From the NCBI GenBank assembly GCA_013146195.2, contig CM028379.1, forward strand, positions 61,648,409 through 61,712,408: 64,000 bases of DNA, in the 5' to 3' direction. The notes below the pieces were generated by a model that was not told where the DNA came from, did no database searches, and worked only from the letters and a program-made list of their open reading frames with translations. The stretch comes from Codonopsis lanceolata. Its lineage: Eukaryota > Streptophyta > Magnoliopsida > Asterales > Campanulaceae. Below, piece after piece: positions 32,776 through 44,436 of the stretch (within the stretch, counting starts at the first letter, position 1; each line of letters opens with the position of its first letter). Position numbers and translations under genes: made by a program.

Positions 32776-35700
32776 CACTGGCGGACAGAAGAAGGAGGGT
32801 GTGGGGGCAGTTGCCCCCACTTGAAGAAAATTTTGATAAAGAATTTTTTTTTAATTTTTAATAATTAGTTATAATCTATACACTTCGCCCCCACCTGAAT
32901 AAATGAATTTTTTTTTTACTTACCCAGTTACCTGTGAAAATTTGAAACCAAAACCCAAAACCATTTTCCCATTCGGCAGTCGCCCACTCGCCCTCGCCCA
33001 GCGGCCCCAGCCCTCTCCATTTCTCCACTTCTCCAACCTCCAGTCTCCTTAGTCCCTCCGACTGTCTGACAGCCGGTGAATCTTGGCGAATCGACGAATC
33101 GGCGATTGGCTTTGGCGAACGGCGGCGATAGGCGACGAATCAGACTTCAGTTCAGCCGGCTAAGGCAGTAAGGCTTCGGCGAATCAGACTGTCCGCTGCC
33201 GCTGTGGCCTGTGACTGTGAGGGTCAGGCTCTCCTCAGTCCTCTCCATTCTCAAACTTTCCAAGACTCCAATCAAATCCATCTGCAGATCTGCCGCTAGT
33301 GCAGCCGTGCAGGTCAGCCCTATTCTAATTAGTTCTAAACTAAATTTCTAAGCCCCTTTACCCAATTAGTCAATTACCCTATAGTCTATACCTTTACGGC
33401 TTTTAGGCTTTACTTTACAGTTTTAGTTTACAACTTTACTGCCTTTACATGAAATGGAAATTATGGAATTGCATTTAGTCATTTACAGCTTTGAGCAATT
33501 GAGATTTAGACTTTAGTGCAACACTTTTCCTTTTGAGTTGACTTTTGGAATTTTGATTGTTAAATGAATAAATGTTAATTGTGATTGTGATTTTTTATTT
33601 GTGATTTAAATTTTAAAATTAAAATATGATTGTATGAATTTCAAAATTATAATTGTGGTTTAAATTTTAAAAATTAAAATAACCATAGTTTTTACTAAAT
33701 TTGTGTGTTCAATAATTTGGTAAGAAAAGTTTATTTATTTAATCTGAAATTAGGGCATTTTAATTTGGGGGTTGAAGTAGTTGATTTATGAGATTTTTTT
33801 TATTTGTGTAGATTTCCAAATTGTGGTTGATTTGAAGGAATTTGGTTTTAGTGATTATGGAGAGATTTTATAAACGGAAACTAGCAGAAGAATTTGGAAC
33901 ACGTAGTGCATCCAGTAGTTCATCTATTGGTAATCAACGGTCTCAGTCTATTCATGTTACTTCAGCTACGAAAGAATTAGTTGATTTGAATAGTCTTCCA
34001 TCAGATCCCGCAGAAAGAAAAAAGATATTTGAATACAACCCCAACAGTTGATGAAATTAGGAGAGCTTATTTGTTGAAGGGGCCTTGTCAACCCCGTGGC
34101 CATGATTTCCTCAAAACTAATGGGAACTAAATTGCGTCGTTTTAATCCGGATTGGTTTGATCAATATGCTAATTGGTTAGAGTATAGCATGAAAGAAGAT
34201 AAAACATATTGTTTGTGTTGCTATTTGTTTAGAGATAAAATCAGTAATAAAGGTGGTGGTGAAGCATTTATAAGTGAAGGCTTTTGTGCTTGGAATAAAA
34301 AAGAAAGGTTGGATGTCCATGTTGGTGCGGTAAATAGTAATCATAATATGTCGGTAAAGAAGTGTGAGGATCTAATGAGACAAAAACAATCTATTGCGGT
34401 TGCTCTTCATAGACAATCAGACATTGTGAGAAATGACTATCGAATTCGATTATGTGCTTCAATTGATTCTTGTAGATTTTTATTGAACCAAGGGTTGGCT
34501 TTTCGTGGTCATGATGAGGCCGAAGATTCTTCAAATAGAAGGGAATTTTCTTGAATTGATTAAGTTTTGTCTTGATCAAAGCGATTACGTTAAATAAAGT
34601 TGTTATGGGAAATGCTCAAAAAAATTGTCAAATGATATCTCCTCACATTCAAAAGGATATTGTTCATTGTTTTGCACAAGAGATAGTACGAAAAATAATT
34701 GAAGAGATCAAAGATGATTTTTTTTCATTAATGGTGGATGAGTCTAGTGATGTATCTGGCAAAGAACAAATGGTTGTGGTTTTGCGATTTGTTAACTCTT
34801 GTGGAAATGTTCAAGAGAGGTTTATTTGTGTTGTGCATGTGATGGAGACTTATGCTTTGTCTTTGAAATCTGCTATTGATAATGTGCTTGCTGATATTGG
34901 TTTGAGTTTGATGAAAATTCGGGGTCAAGGCTATGATGGTGCAAGTAATATGAACAGTGAATTTAGAGGGTTGAAGACTTTGATTATGAATGAAAATCCA
35001 TGCATATTATGTTCATTGTTTTGCTCATCAACTTCAATTAGCTCTTGTTCTTTGTGGCTAGGAAAAATGTTGATATTGCGGACTTTTTAACATGATTTCC
35101 TCTTTATTAAATGTTGTTGGAGCATCTTGTAAGCGTAAAGACATTATTCGACAAAAACAAGCAGAAAAAGTGGCGGAAGGAATCGAGAGTGGTTTGCTTG
35201 AGACGGGGAAAGGATTAAATCAAGAATTAAGTCTTAAGAGAGCTGTAGATACACGTGGGGGTCTCATTATAAATCATTATTGAACTTGGTTGCTTTGTTT
35301 TCTTACATTATTGAAGTTCTTGAAGTTGTTTCGTGTGATGCTCTGATTCATCGAAAAAAGCTCAAGCGGTTGGTTTATTGGGATATTTGCAATCATTTGA
35401 TTTTGTCTTTAATTTGCAATTGATCTTGTGTACTTTCATTCGCAAATGAGTTGTCATTGGCTTTGCAAAGGAAAGATCTGATATTTTGAATGCTATGACA
35501 CTTGTTAAAGTAACTAGGCGAAATTGCAAGCGACAAGAAATGATGGATGAGAATCTCTTCTAGGCAAGATTCTTGGTTTTTGTAATGAGAACAAGATTGA
35601 TTGTGTGGATATGAATCTTGAATATGTTAATCGTCACCGTCCTCGGCGTAAGACAAACATTACTAACGATTTTCATTATCGTGTAGAATGTTTTAATGCC

Positions 35701-36217
35701 ATTATGGATCGACAAATTTTTGAGATTAATGATCGATTCAATGAGGTCAATTCGAGTTGCTTCTTTGTGTTGCTTGTTTGAATCAAGTAATAATTTTGTT
35801 GATTTCAATATAGCAAAATTGGTAAGAATGGCTCGATTTTATCCGGATGATTTCTCTCTAGTTGATTGTATGATGCTTGAAAATCAACTAGAGACATATA
35901 TGGATTTGCGATCGGATAATGATTCAGTAGATTGGAGGGGCTTGTTGATCTATCAACATTGCTTGTGCAAACACGGAAACACTTGTCATACCCATTGGTG
36001 TGTCGACTTTTGAAGTTCGCATTGATTTTTAGGTAGCAACGAAGCGTGGAAAGATGCTTCTCATGATGAATATTGTCAAGACGGATCTGAGCCGAATTTG
36101 TGATCAATTTTTAAATGATTGTCTTGTATGTTTTATTGAAAAAGATTTGCTTAGGAGTGTTACAAATGATGATGTAATTAAGCGTTTTCAAAATATGCAG
36201 CGTAGGGGACAATTATG
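32776..36217 (+). pseudogene. Second decayed hAT transposase gene (ZMYM1-like)
   Basis: A likely terminus at about 32776 (CACTGGCGGACAG then a GGGGGCAGTTGCCCCC palindrome) is followed by a GC-rich leader and, from 33856, MERFYKRKLAEEF. TTF zinc-finger residues (WLEYSMKEDKTYCLCCYLFR) lie at 34160-34230. The next frames carry FLNQGLAFRGHDE-like, IRGQGYDGASNM and WGSHY-like motifs (34500-35290). The C-terminal hAT dimerisation region follows (35690-36217; RGKMLLMMNIVKTDLSRICD near the end). At least six frameshifts or stops break the chain. It differs from the copy at 12380-14864 in orientation and in retaining the C-terminal part. No matching 3' terminus was recognised. Confidence 0.82.
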
Positions 36218-36568
36218 ATTTGTAAACTTTATTAAATTGTGCACCGGTTGGAAAATTTTGCGTCATAGCGATGATGTCGACACCACTCGGATCCCATCTA
36301 AAACTCTCTCTCCACCGGCCCCCACCCCCTCTCTCTCTCTTAAGCATGGAAAGAGTTGCGCCAGGATTGGGAGGCCATGAGAGGGGGGGTGGGGAAGAGA
36401 GAAAAATATGGGGGGGTTCCTCTTAGGAAGGAAAAATAACAAGCAAAAGTAAACATGTGAGTGGCACGTACTATGCGGGCTTTATGGGGGTTTCGAGTGC
36501 GTTTTTTTATTTCTTCAGTCATAAATGCTTAGTAATAAATAGATATATGTGTGTGTATTCTAATTTAC
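36218..36568. other. Short spacer, no gene
   Basis: Contains pyrimidine- and G-rich runs (36300-36420). The 60-residue minus-strand frame has no domain. Confidence 0.5.
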
Positions 36569-36625
36569 TTAAACAAAGGAATTCTTGTAAACAAAAATGA
36601 AAAAGGTAAAAAAATGTCCTCATAC
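36569..36625 (+). repeat. Left part of segmental duplication copy A (interrupted by LINE)
   Basis: 36569-36625 matches 44088-44150 (AACAAAGGAATTCTTGTAAA and 'aaaaatgaaaaaggtaaaa'), and continues at 39051 after the LINE. It ends with the LINE's target duplication. Confidence 0.88.
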
Positions 36626-39050
36626 TACAGAAGTTCTTCAGGCGGTCCCCAATTATCTGCGAACCATTGTCCGTGATAGGTCAAAGCATTGTAATGATAC
36701 TAAGCCATCGGGGTGCATCGAAGACAAAAAATATATATCGGCCTGGGTTCAGAGGAGATTAAAAGGTTTTGGCAAATCTCTAGGGGTTTCATGCCAAGGG
36801 TATGAAGATAAAATTTTGGAACTGTTGCTGGATTTGGAAAAGGGCAGAAAGTCAGTGGGCATCGAGGCTCGTTCATGGGCATCGAGGCTCGTTCAGATAA
36901 ATTGAAGTCTCGGATGAAGGGTAGCAGGGAGCTGAGAAACCTGAGCTGCAGCCTGAATTTTGATCATGTTGGGAGAGGGGGAAATATGGGTTCAGACAAT
37001 TCTAATCAGTTGTGATTATGGACTCACTGGGAGCATTTGAATGCAATAGGGGCTTCTGGAGGGATTTTAGACTTTTAGTTATGTGGGACAGTAAATTGGT
37101 AAACAAAAGGGGGTCTTTTCTTGGCAACTATTCTGTTTCTTGTCATTTTGAAGGGGTGAATGATGATACTAATTGGATTTTCACTGGGGTTTATGGGCCG
37201 TGCGTGAATTCTGTCCTCAGTGGGTTGTGGGATGAGTTGAGGGCTGTGGCTTCAAAGTGGAAATTTCCTTGGTGTATCGGTAGGGATTTCAATGCTATCA
37301 GATTTCCTCATGAGCGTACTGGAACTAGAAATTTTTCAGTCTATGTCGGACTTCAATGATCTGATTAATGACTTGGAGCTTGAGGACTTACCATTAGAAG
37401 GGGGAAGATTCACCTGGTCGAGGGTAGTGAGTTGACGCAGTGTTCGAGAATAGACAGATTCCTTGTCTCTATGGATTGGATTGAGCACTTTGGTGGAGTT
37501 TCGCAATCTTACCTACCCAGGGTGATTTGATCATATCCCTCTGCAGCTGGATTATGGTAGCTTAGGTAAAAGGAAGTCCCCCTTTCGCTTTGAAATTATG
37601 TGGTTTGAAGAGCCCGGCTTCAGGGAATGGTTGGAAGAGAAGTGGAAATCTTTTGCAATAGAAGGTAAGCCGTGTTTTAGATTTGTGTGGAAGTTGAGAA
37701 GACTTAAAGAGGAGCTGAAAGTGTGGAATAGAACCATTTTTGGGGATGTTAAAGGCACGTCTGACTTCCCTTTTAGAAACAGTACAAGTGTTGGATATTG
37801 AGAAAGAAGGCAGTGGGGGCTTGAGTGAGGACGAAATGGCAAGAAGGAACACTGTAAAAGTGAGTTGTTATCCTTCCAAGGGGCATTTGGGCTGAAAGTT
37901 AACATTAATAAAAGTGAGTTGTATGTTGTGGATGGCGTGGATGATATTGATGAGCTTGTTGGCTTTCTTGGGTGCAAGGTGGGCACTTTTCCAAACTCCT
38001 ATTTGGACCTTCCATTAGGGGCTCCATCTAACAGCAAGGAAATTTGGAATATAGTGATTGAGAGGTTTGAACGTAGATTGGTAGGGTGGAAGAAACGGTA
38101 CCTGTCAAAGGGGGTAGGTAGACTCTCATTAAAAGTACTATTTCCAGCTTGCCTATTTACTTTATGTCTATTTTTGGCTTGCCGGTTGCAGTGGCAAAAA
38201 GACTTGAGAAATTGGAAAGAGATTTTTTGTGGGAGGGTCAATCGAAAGAGAGAAAATTCCATCGGATCAAGTGGGAGACAGTATGCGCAAGTTTGAGGAT
38301 TGGGGGGCTTGGGGTCAAGAATCTTAGGGTTTTTAATACAGCTCTTATGGGGAAATGACTTTGGCGATATTTTGATGAGTAAGAATCCCTTTGGAGGAAG
38401 GTAGTGGTTGGAAAATTTGGGGACGACAGTCATAGGTGGTTATGGTGTGGGAGTTTGGAAAGGTATTAGGAATTAAACGGTGGGAAGTCTCAAGAGATTT
38501 ATATCCTTTGACATTGGTAAGGGGGACTCCGTCAGCTTTTGGAATGATAGGTGGTGTGGTGAGAGAGAGTTGCAGAGAGCTTTCCCAGCTCTGTACAACA
38601 TAGCAGTCGACAAAGAAAAGACCGTCTGTTTTGCACTTCGCTGGGGACACTAGTATGGACTCCTTTTAGAAGGAATAAGACTGGGAAATTGACATTCTGG
38701 GACAATTTTTTGAGCTGCTATATAAACAAAAGGTGAACAGGAATGCTGAAGATTCTGTGGTCTCGCAAGAGAAAAGTGTAATAAATTATCTGTTAAGTCC
38801 TTCTATCGCAGTTTGTTGACGGGGCCGGATTACTTTCCTTGGGGTAGTGTTTGGAAGACTAAAGCTCCTTCTAGGGTGGGTTTTTTTTTTCTGTGGGAAG
38901 CCGCAAATGAAGCCATCCTTGTAGAGCTTGTGGATAATAGTTCTGTAGGGTTGTAGGAATTCTTTTTCCTACTTCTGTAAATAGGACGTGTCACCTCTTT
39001 TGGGGCCCTTCTTTACATATACTCTTTACTTATCAAAAATAAAATAAAAG
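36626..39050 (+). pseudogene. LINE (L1-type) retrotransposon, internally deleted and broken
   Basis: Plus-strand protein order is that of plant LINEs. An endonuclease part at 37012-37359 has LLVMWDSKLVNKRGSF, WIFTGVYGP and FPWCIGRDFNAIRFPHERTG. It continues in other frames to 37800 (LPLEGGRFTWS-like, DRFLVS). After a jump, the end of the reverse transcriptase and the following region appear at 37865-38358: GLKVNINKSELYVVDGVDD, LGCKVGTFPNSYLDLPLGAP, MPIYFMSIFGLPVAVAKRLE, RDFLWEGQSKERKFH. The RT core with the YADD-type site is absent, so the body is deleted. A zinc-finger/RNase-H-like tail decays after 38360. The 3' end is A-rich (39033-39050), and the 13-bp flank AATGTCCTCATAC (36613-36625) recurs in slightly expanded form at 39051-39070. 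Confidence 0.88.
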
Positions 39051-39406
39051 AATGTCCTCAATCCTCATACATAAATTTCTCAGTGGGGAAGGCAGAAAAT
39101 TGAGAAAAGATCATTCCAATAGGATCAAGACAGTTTGTGTATAGTATTCTATTTTACACAGACAAATGGAATCGAAATTATACAAAACCCTAAGGTAATA
39201 TTGGGATAGTGGAATCAAATTTAGTCTGACTGTCGGATGTGGAAATTTTTTAATACGAGTGTTATTATTTCACTTCAAAATATAAAAAATCTTAGGGTTT
39301 GAAAATGAAGCAGAAGGATATAAATTCAAAAACACTAAGATGTAAGAATTAAAAGAGAGATGATAGATAGATAGACACTTACCACTATGAGGCTGGGGGT
39401 TCGAGG
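39051..39406 (+). repeat. Right part of segmental duplication copy A
   Basis: Continues the match to 44139-44436: 'acataaatttctcag', 'ggcagaa(a/t)attgagaaaag', 'cattccaataggatc', 'gaatcgaaattatacaaaac', and 'gatagatagacacttaccac' in the same order. Copy A has an extra or replaced stretch around 39240-39350. Confidence 0.85.
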
Positions 39407-39460
39407 TTTCAGACGGCCTTGAATTGCCACGAACCTCTTCTTGATTGCCTTGAATTCCGG
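39383..39460 (-). other. Exon-like segment of an unidentified gene
   Basis: On the minus strand this 78-bp piece is bounded by a CAG acceptor (TTTGCCTGCAG) and a strong GTAAGTG donor, and reads PEFKAIKKRFVAIQGRLKPR in one frame. The donor half is also present in the duplicate at 44413-44440. Protein family not recognised. Together with 40255-40336 and 43854-43880 it may be the 3' part of a gene on the minus strand, or a decayed copy. Confidence 0.4.
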
Positions 39461-40254
39461 CTGCAGGCAAAAAAATACTACATAATTATTAAACCCCACA
39501 TAAACATAGGACAAATGCGGGCAGATCATTTTGCTAAAAATTACATCCGCTCAAGTACCCGATATTTTTTTTAACCGATAAAAGGCACTTTGATCATCAT
39601 TTGACAAGGTTATGATATCAGACGATGCACGCATTTGGCATCCCGATGCATGAAAGTGCACTTTCGCAATATGAAAATATTATCGCAGACTTAAGCGGTT
39701 GATAATTCACCAAAGTGTACCGGTAAGAAAAATCCCTTCCATAGATTTAAGACAATATGCCATGAATTATAAAGATTAATTGCCACAAATTATTTTATTT
39801 AGCAAGTAAATCAAGTTGGACAATGTGAAACTAAACTGCCATCAAAGAGGGATGAGTAATGAATATCTTTTGTAAAATAAAAGGTGCGAATCATTTTACT
39901 CCATAATTTTCAGACCAAACGCACCCATAAGCAATGTATGCAGAAGAACGCATAGAGGAGATCCTCCAAGCAGCCATGATCGAAAAATAAACAAGGGCTT
40001 TGCACAAACACTTTCGCTTAGAAAGGAATTTGTTGGGCCTTTGTATCTGTATCAGTTTCAAATCCAAATGAAATGTAGAGAGAGAGCGCGTATGCGCATG
40101 CGTCCATGTGAGAGAGGGGAGGGATCAATGGCATTCAGTATTTTGGTCCCGCCAAATATGAATCAGATACCCCCATTTATATTTAATTGTCACTTAAAGA
40201 CATAACACGATAAAACTCGTACAAAGCCAAAAAAAAGAAGACAAATATAACTAC
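39461..40254. other. Probable intronic or intergenic DNA
   Basis: No domain-bearing frame. Lies between two exon-like segments on the minus strand. Confidence 0.35.
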
Positions 40255-40336
40255 CGGTCTGCGCCTCCTTGCACTCCAACCAATATTCTTTTAGGAGCTT
40301 GCATCTGGCACTCTTAGCACCCTCCTCCGCACCACA
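40255..40336 (-). other. Exon-like segment of an unidentified gene
   Basis: 82 bp between acceptor CACAATGCAG and donor GTAGTT on the minus strand. One open frame reads CGAEEGAKSARCKLLKEYWL then ECKEAQT. Family not recognised; splice signals are the main evidence. Confidence 0.35.
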
Positions 40337-40686
40337 CTGCATTGTGAATGAAAGAAACCAAGGAATGAGTTCAATAATAAAATCTTTTGCAACAGAAGAA
40401 CTTTACTGAGGTTACTATGCATCAGAAGGTCCTGTGCACAAGATGTTAGCTCCTAGCCTCTGTGTCTTCGCATAGTCATAACAAGAATCATTAATGACTG
40501 CACAACTCACATAGTAAATAGAAAAATCCAAAAAAGGTAATGACTCGATAAAATTGTTAGCAACGAGGAAAAAGTTTCGAGTGATATCTACTTCAGCCTA
40601 ATGGCCAATGCATTCTGGTATTCACACTAATGTACAAACCATACATATTTCATTCAAGCAGAAATTTATCAATCAATACCTAAATA

Positions 40687-40965
40687 CTCCCTCTATTCCA
40701 CCCAAATAGTTAAGAGTCCATGTTTTGAAAAGTCTAATAATTAATAAATCATTATAACTAGCATTAGATCAAATGTAGACGATAATGTTTTGAAAAGTCT
40801 CATAATTACAATAATGTTTGAGCAATAATTTTTGAAAGTGGACACTTAATGTAGACGATAAAGATCAAATGTTACAAAGACTGTTGACACAATATTTGAA
40901 AGTGGACACTTCATGTGAAACGTCCAAAAATAGTAAGGTGGACTCTATGCCTGGAATGGAGGGAG
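40687..40965. mobile_element. Stowaway-type MITE
   Basis: Ends CTCCCTCTATTCCACCCAAA and, inward from the right, CTCCCTCCATTCCAGGCATA form inverted repeats. TA flanks both sides (40685-40686, 40966-40967). 279 bp. Confidence 0.8.
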
Positions 40966-41074
40966 TATGTTTCTAACAGAAATGGAAAGAAACACTGATG
41001 CTAGACATAATCTCCCTCGGTCATAACAGCCCTTTTACTCGCTTGGAAACTATACTTGCTAGATTAGGATTGGT

Positions 41075-41345
41075 ATTAATTTATTTTATTTTCATTGGTA
41101 TTATTATATACTTCTAGTATTAGTTTAATGTTAGTTCTAGTCCTAGTATAATTAGAAGAATCTCTTATCTCTTAAGCTATAAATAGTAATGCAATGTCTC
41201 GTAATTGGAATTAATTTATTTTATTTTCATTGGTATTATTATATACTTTTAGTATTAGTTTAATGCTAGTTCTAGTCCTACTATAATTAGAAGAATCTCT
41301 TATCCCTTGAGCTATAAATGGTAATGTAATGTCTCGTAATTAGTC
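41075..41345 (+). repeat. Tandem duplication (~135 bp x2) with TATA-like blocks
   Basis: The unit beginning ATTAATTTATTTTATTTTCA at 41075 recurs at 41210 with few changes. Each copy ends with GCTATAAAT(A/G)GTAATG, a TATA-like motif followed by 'caatgtctcgtaatt'. Duplicated U3-like promoter sequence of a retrotransposon LTR is one explanation; no gag-pol or partner LTR was found. Confidence 0.65.
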
Positions 41346-41379
41346 TCAGTTCAGGAAAGGGAAAGGGAAAGCAGAGTTG

Positions 41380-42016
41380 GGCATCACCAAGTCAAACCAC
41401 TAAACTTCAAAACATGCACCGCCCACGTTATCATCATACGAGTTGGGCATCACCAACCCTCGTAGCAATTCCTTTTGCTGCTACCCTAATAGTTTGCCGC
41501 CCATCAACCACACCCATGCTTGGACTCTAGGTAACAATTTGACTACAACAAAACCCATGTTGCAGTGTTTGTCACATACCATTATAAATCCATCAACATA
41601 TTCTCTTATCACTTCGTTGTCTCCGTTCCTTCCTCTTTCATCTTCTCCATAGCCAAACCCTTGGCGAAAGCCTTAGTATTGCGTCTCCTTTTGACTACCT
41701 AGAGGTCAAAAAAAAAAAGAATGAAAATAAAAAAACAAACAAAAACCAAAACAAAACTTTTCGTTTATTTTTTCCAGTCCACTTATGTCTTCCCTTCTTG
41801 TGTACTGTTTCTATCTTAGCCATGGTGAACGCAGCACTTGTAAATAGTAAGGACTGTAGGAGGGTGCTTTTGAGCAGGAAGCCATAAAAAAGACTTTATG
41901 CATGGTCTGAGGGGATAAATTAAAAGTGGGTGATTTTCACTTAGTGGCCATGATCCTGAGGTTTTTAATGATTGGCTGTACAATTTAGAAGTGTTCTCTC
42001 AAGGAATAACAAAACT
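41380..42016. other. Unassigned DNA, possible gag remnant at its end
   Basis: One plus-strand frame near 41955-42037 reads GHDPEVFNDWLYNLEVFSQG, reminiscent of Ty3/gypsy gag, and continues weakly after the LINE (42701-43010). Too short and decayed for a firm call. Confidence 0.3.
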
Positions 42017-42037
42017 GATGTCTAGGTTTTCTTACAT

Positions 42038-42679
42038 TTTTTTGTTATAAGTATTATATACAAGAAGCGTCAAAACAGGTGACACGTCCTTTGTACACTA
42101 GATTGAATATACAAAAAAATCTAGAGCTACTCTAGCTGGAAGGAATTCACAATTTCTGCAAGAGAGAAAGTAGAAGACCAGGAAAGATCCGCGAACTCAG
42201 AACACCAAAAAAACATAGTACGCAGAAAAATGTCTTTAAGCTGCTCTAAAGTCTCTTCCTCATTGTCAAAAACCCTCCTATTTCTCTCCTTCAAAATAAT
42301 CCAACAAACCACCAACGAGACTGCCTCCCAAAAGGAATTTCTCCTTCTCCTTTTATAAAGGGACCAACTCAAGAATAATTATGAAACTGATCCGGGCATA
42401 ACCCAAGATACTCCAAACAGACCAAAAATTCAATTCCACAATTCCGTCGCCATGGGGCAGTGAAGAAGCAAGTGGTTAACACTTTCATCACTCTTTTTGC
42501 ACATATAGCACCAATTAATGTACATCTTGCGTCGAGCCCGTAAGTTGTCCCCAGTTAAAATGGCTTCATGAGTAGCCTCCCAAGCAAAAAAAGCTACGCG
42601 ACTGGGAACTTTAGACTTCCACAGAATCTTCCAAGGGAAGCTACTAACTCCTTCATTCAACAGCTGGAAATCTTCCACA
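42038..42679 (-). mobile_element. 5'-truncated LINE with 21-bp target-site duplication
   Basis: A 642-bp insert flanked by a perfect 21-bp direct repeat (42017-42037 and 42680-42700; begins GATGTCTAGG). On the minus strand it encodes the zf-RVT region near the LINE ORF2 end: WKILWKSKVPSRVAFFAWEA, GDNLRARRKMYINWCYMCKK, HLLLHCPMATELW, then a shifted frame with WIILKERNRRVFDNEEET. It ends in a short A-run (T-run on plus at 42037-42043) next to the left repeat. The 3' region shares GGACGTGTCACCT with the LINE at 36626-39050, so the two are from one family. Confidence 0.93.
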
Positions 42680-43029
42680 GATGTCTAGGTTTTCTTACAT
42701 GGGATGAAATGATGCTTGCAATGACTTTATATCACGGGAGCATATATGTCGAGGAATTTATTAATTAGTATTATGAAGAATTCCCATGGGCTGAAGATGC
42801 CTTGATTTCATTGTAACGACAAAAGTTAAGTACAAATATTTTCAAGGATATTCCAAGAAAAAGAATATTCCAATGATATCTACTAAGCATCAGACAAGAA
42901 GTGAACAAACTTTTGTGGATTCAAACCAAGATAATTCTATTGACAAGTCTCAAGCAAATTCTTCTGATTTCAAGAGAGAATCCAGTCTACATCTTCTCAA
43001 CGAAGTTCCTATGACGAAGCTAGGAATCC

Positions 43030-43205
43030 TTCATCGCTGATATGGAACCTTCCACTCCATCAAAGGCCCTCCTATTTCTTTACCTCCAAATAGTCCAGCA
43101 CATGCCTAATGGAGCATCAGCATCCCAAATGTAATTTTTCCTTTTTTCGCTTAAAGGGACCAGCACCAGAAGAAATTGGGAATGCAAGTTCAACAGCACC
43201 TTTAG
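43030..43205 (-). pseudogene. Short LINE tail remnant
   Basis: Minus-strand translation gives scattered matches to the same zf-RVT tail (a RNRRAF-like segment, plus K/R-rich patch before it), with stops. Independent remnant of the LINE family at 42038-42679. Confidence 0.4.
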
Positions 43206-43375
43206 CCAAATGCTAAGTGACTGTCAATTGGAATCTTATTGAAAGTGTTATGTGTGAACAAGCAATGCTTCTTTCTTTCTTTTTTATAAGACACTCTCAT
43301 TCACTTGGGCAAGGGAGAAGGTCTATTTTACAAGTTTATGGCTTCATTTCGGTCATAAGCAATGGGACCTTTCAC

Positions 43376-43815
43376 GGTTTTGAGAGTTTTGAATCCTCTC
43401 GGGATCGGAGAGTCGTTCTTCATTAACTTTCTCCACTTTATTTCTTTTTGTCCTTTTCGTTCAGTTGCATGTTGTCTCACTTATTTGTTTTGTTAATGTT
43501 AAATTATTTTTCATATCTTAATACATTTATAATTCAATAAAATGTGTGAATCGTGTGTGTGTGTGTGTGTATACATGTGGGTGTGGTGAGTGTATGGTTT
43601 TGAGAGTTTTGAATCCTCTCGGGATCGAAGAGTCGTTCATCATTAACTTTCTCCTTTTTTTTATTTTTGTCCATTTCGTTCAGTTTCATGTTGTCTCACT
43701 TATTTGTTCCACACCTTGTTCGTTAAATTATTTTTCATATCTTAATACATTTATAATTCAATAAAATGCGTGAATTGTGTGTGTATACATGTGGGTGTGG
43801 TGACTGGTGAGTGTT
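43376..43815 (+). repeat. Tandem duplication, 220-bp unit, with GT microsatellite
   Basis: The unit beginning GGTTTTGAGAGTTTTGAATC at 43376 restarts at 43596. Each copy ends in a GT-rich tract (43553-43570 in the first) followed by ATACATGTGGGTGTGGTGA. The second copy has a shorter GT tract. No coding content. Confidence 0.88.
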
Positions 43816-43853
43816 ATAGTTGTTGGTTTACTAAGCAAGCATTTTACACTTAC

Positions 43854-43880
43854 CCCGCATCATCAGCATACACGAATACC
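43854..43880 (-). other. Possible 27-bp microexon
   Basis: Minus-strand TTTTTTGCAG acceptor, 27 bp giving VFVYADDAG in one frame, then GTAAGTG donor. Signals are strong but length is small; joined with the segment at 40255-40336 in that frame a stop follows soon. Low confidence. Confidence 0.25.
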
Positions 43881-44087
43881 CTGCAAAAAAGAGATGACCA
43901 ACGCTCAAAATAACAGGAAAAAAAATAACTAAAGTTATATAATATCTTTGAGTGACAGTATCATGAAAACTGAAATTCAAATAAACAGGGCTAACGCTCC
44001 AATGAAATGACAGATAATATATTGAACCTATAGTAAGAAAACAATCTAGTCACACAAAGCATAGCAACTATATAATCAATTATCATC

Positions 44088-44436
44088 TAAACAAAGGAAT
44101 TCTTGTAAACAAAAATGAAAAAGGTAAAAGAATGTCCTCATACATAAATTTCTCAGGGGGAAGGCAGAATATTGAGAAAAGTTATTCCAATAGGATCTGG
44201 ACAGTTTGGCTATAGTATACTATTTTACACACACAAATGGAATCGAAATTATACAAAACCCTAAGGTAGTCTTTGGGATAGTAGAATCAAATTTAGTCGG
44301 ACTGTCTGAGACAAACGAAAGCCCCAAGGTAGAATACGGGGGATTGGAATGGAATCGAAGTCATGGAATCAGATGTAGGATTGAAAGAGAAATGATAGAT
44401 AGATAGACACTTACCACTATGAGGCCGGGGGTTGGA
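44088..44436 (+). repeat. Segmental duplication copy B (LINE-free)
   Basis: Uninterrupted counterpart of 36569-36625 plus 39051-39406. It carries the empty LINE target (AATGTCCTCATACATAAATT) once, showing that copy A received the LINE. It ends with the same donor splice motif and half of the exon at 39383-39460. Confidence 0.88.

Noticed and set aside
37552..38433. Long minus-strand ORFs of about 144 residues
   Set aside because: Antisense to the LINE coding region.
41443..41652. 69-residue plus-strand ORF
   Set aside because: No domain, signal or conserved motif; lies in repetitive DNA.
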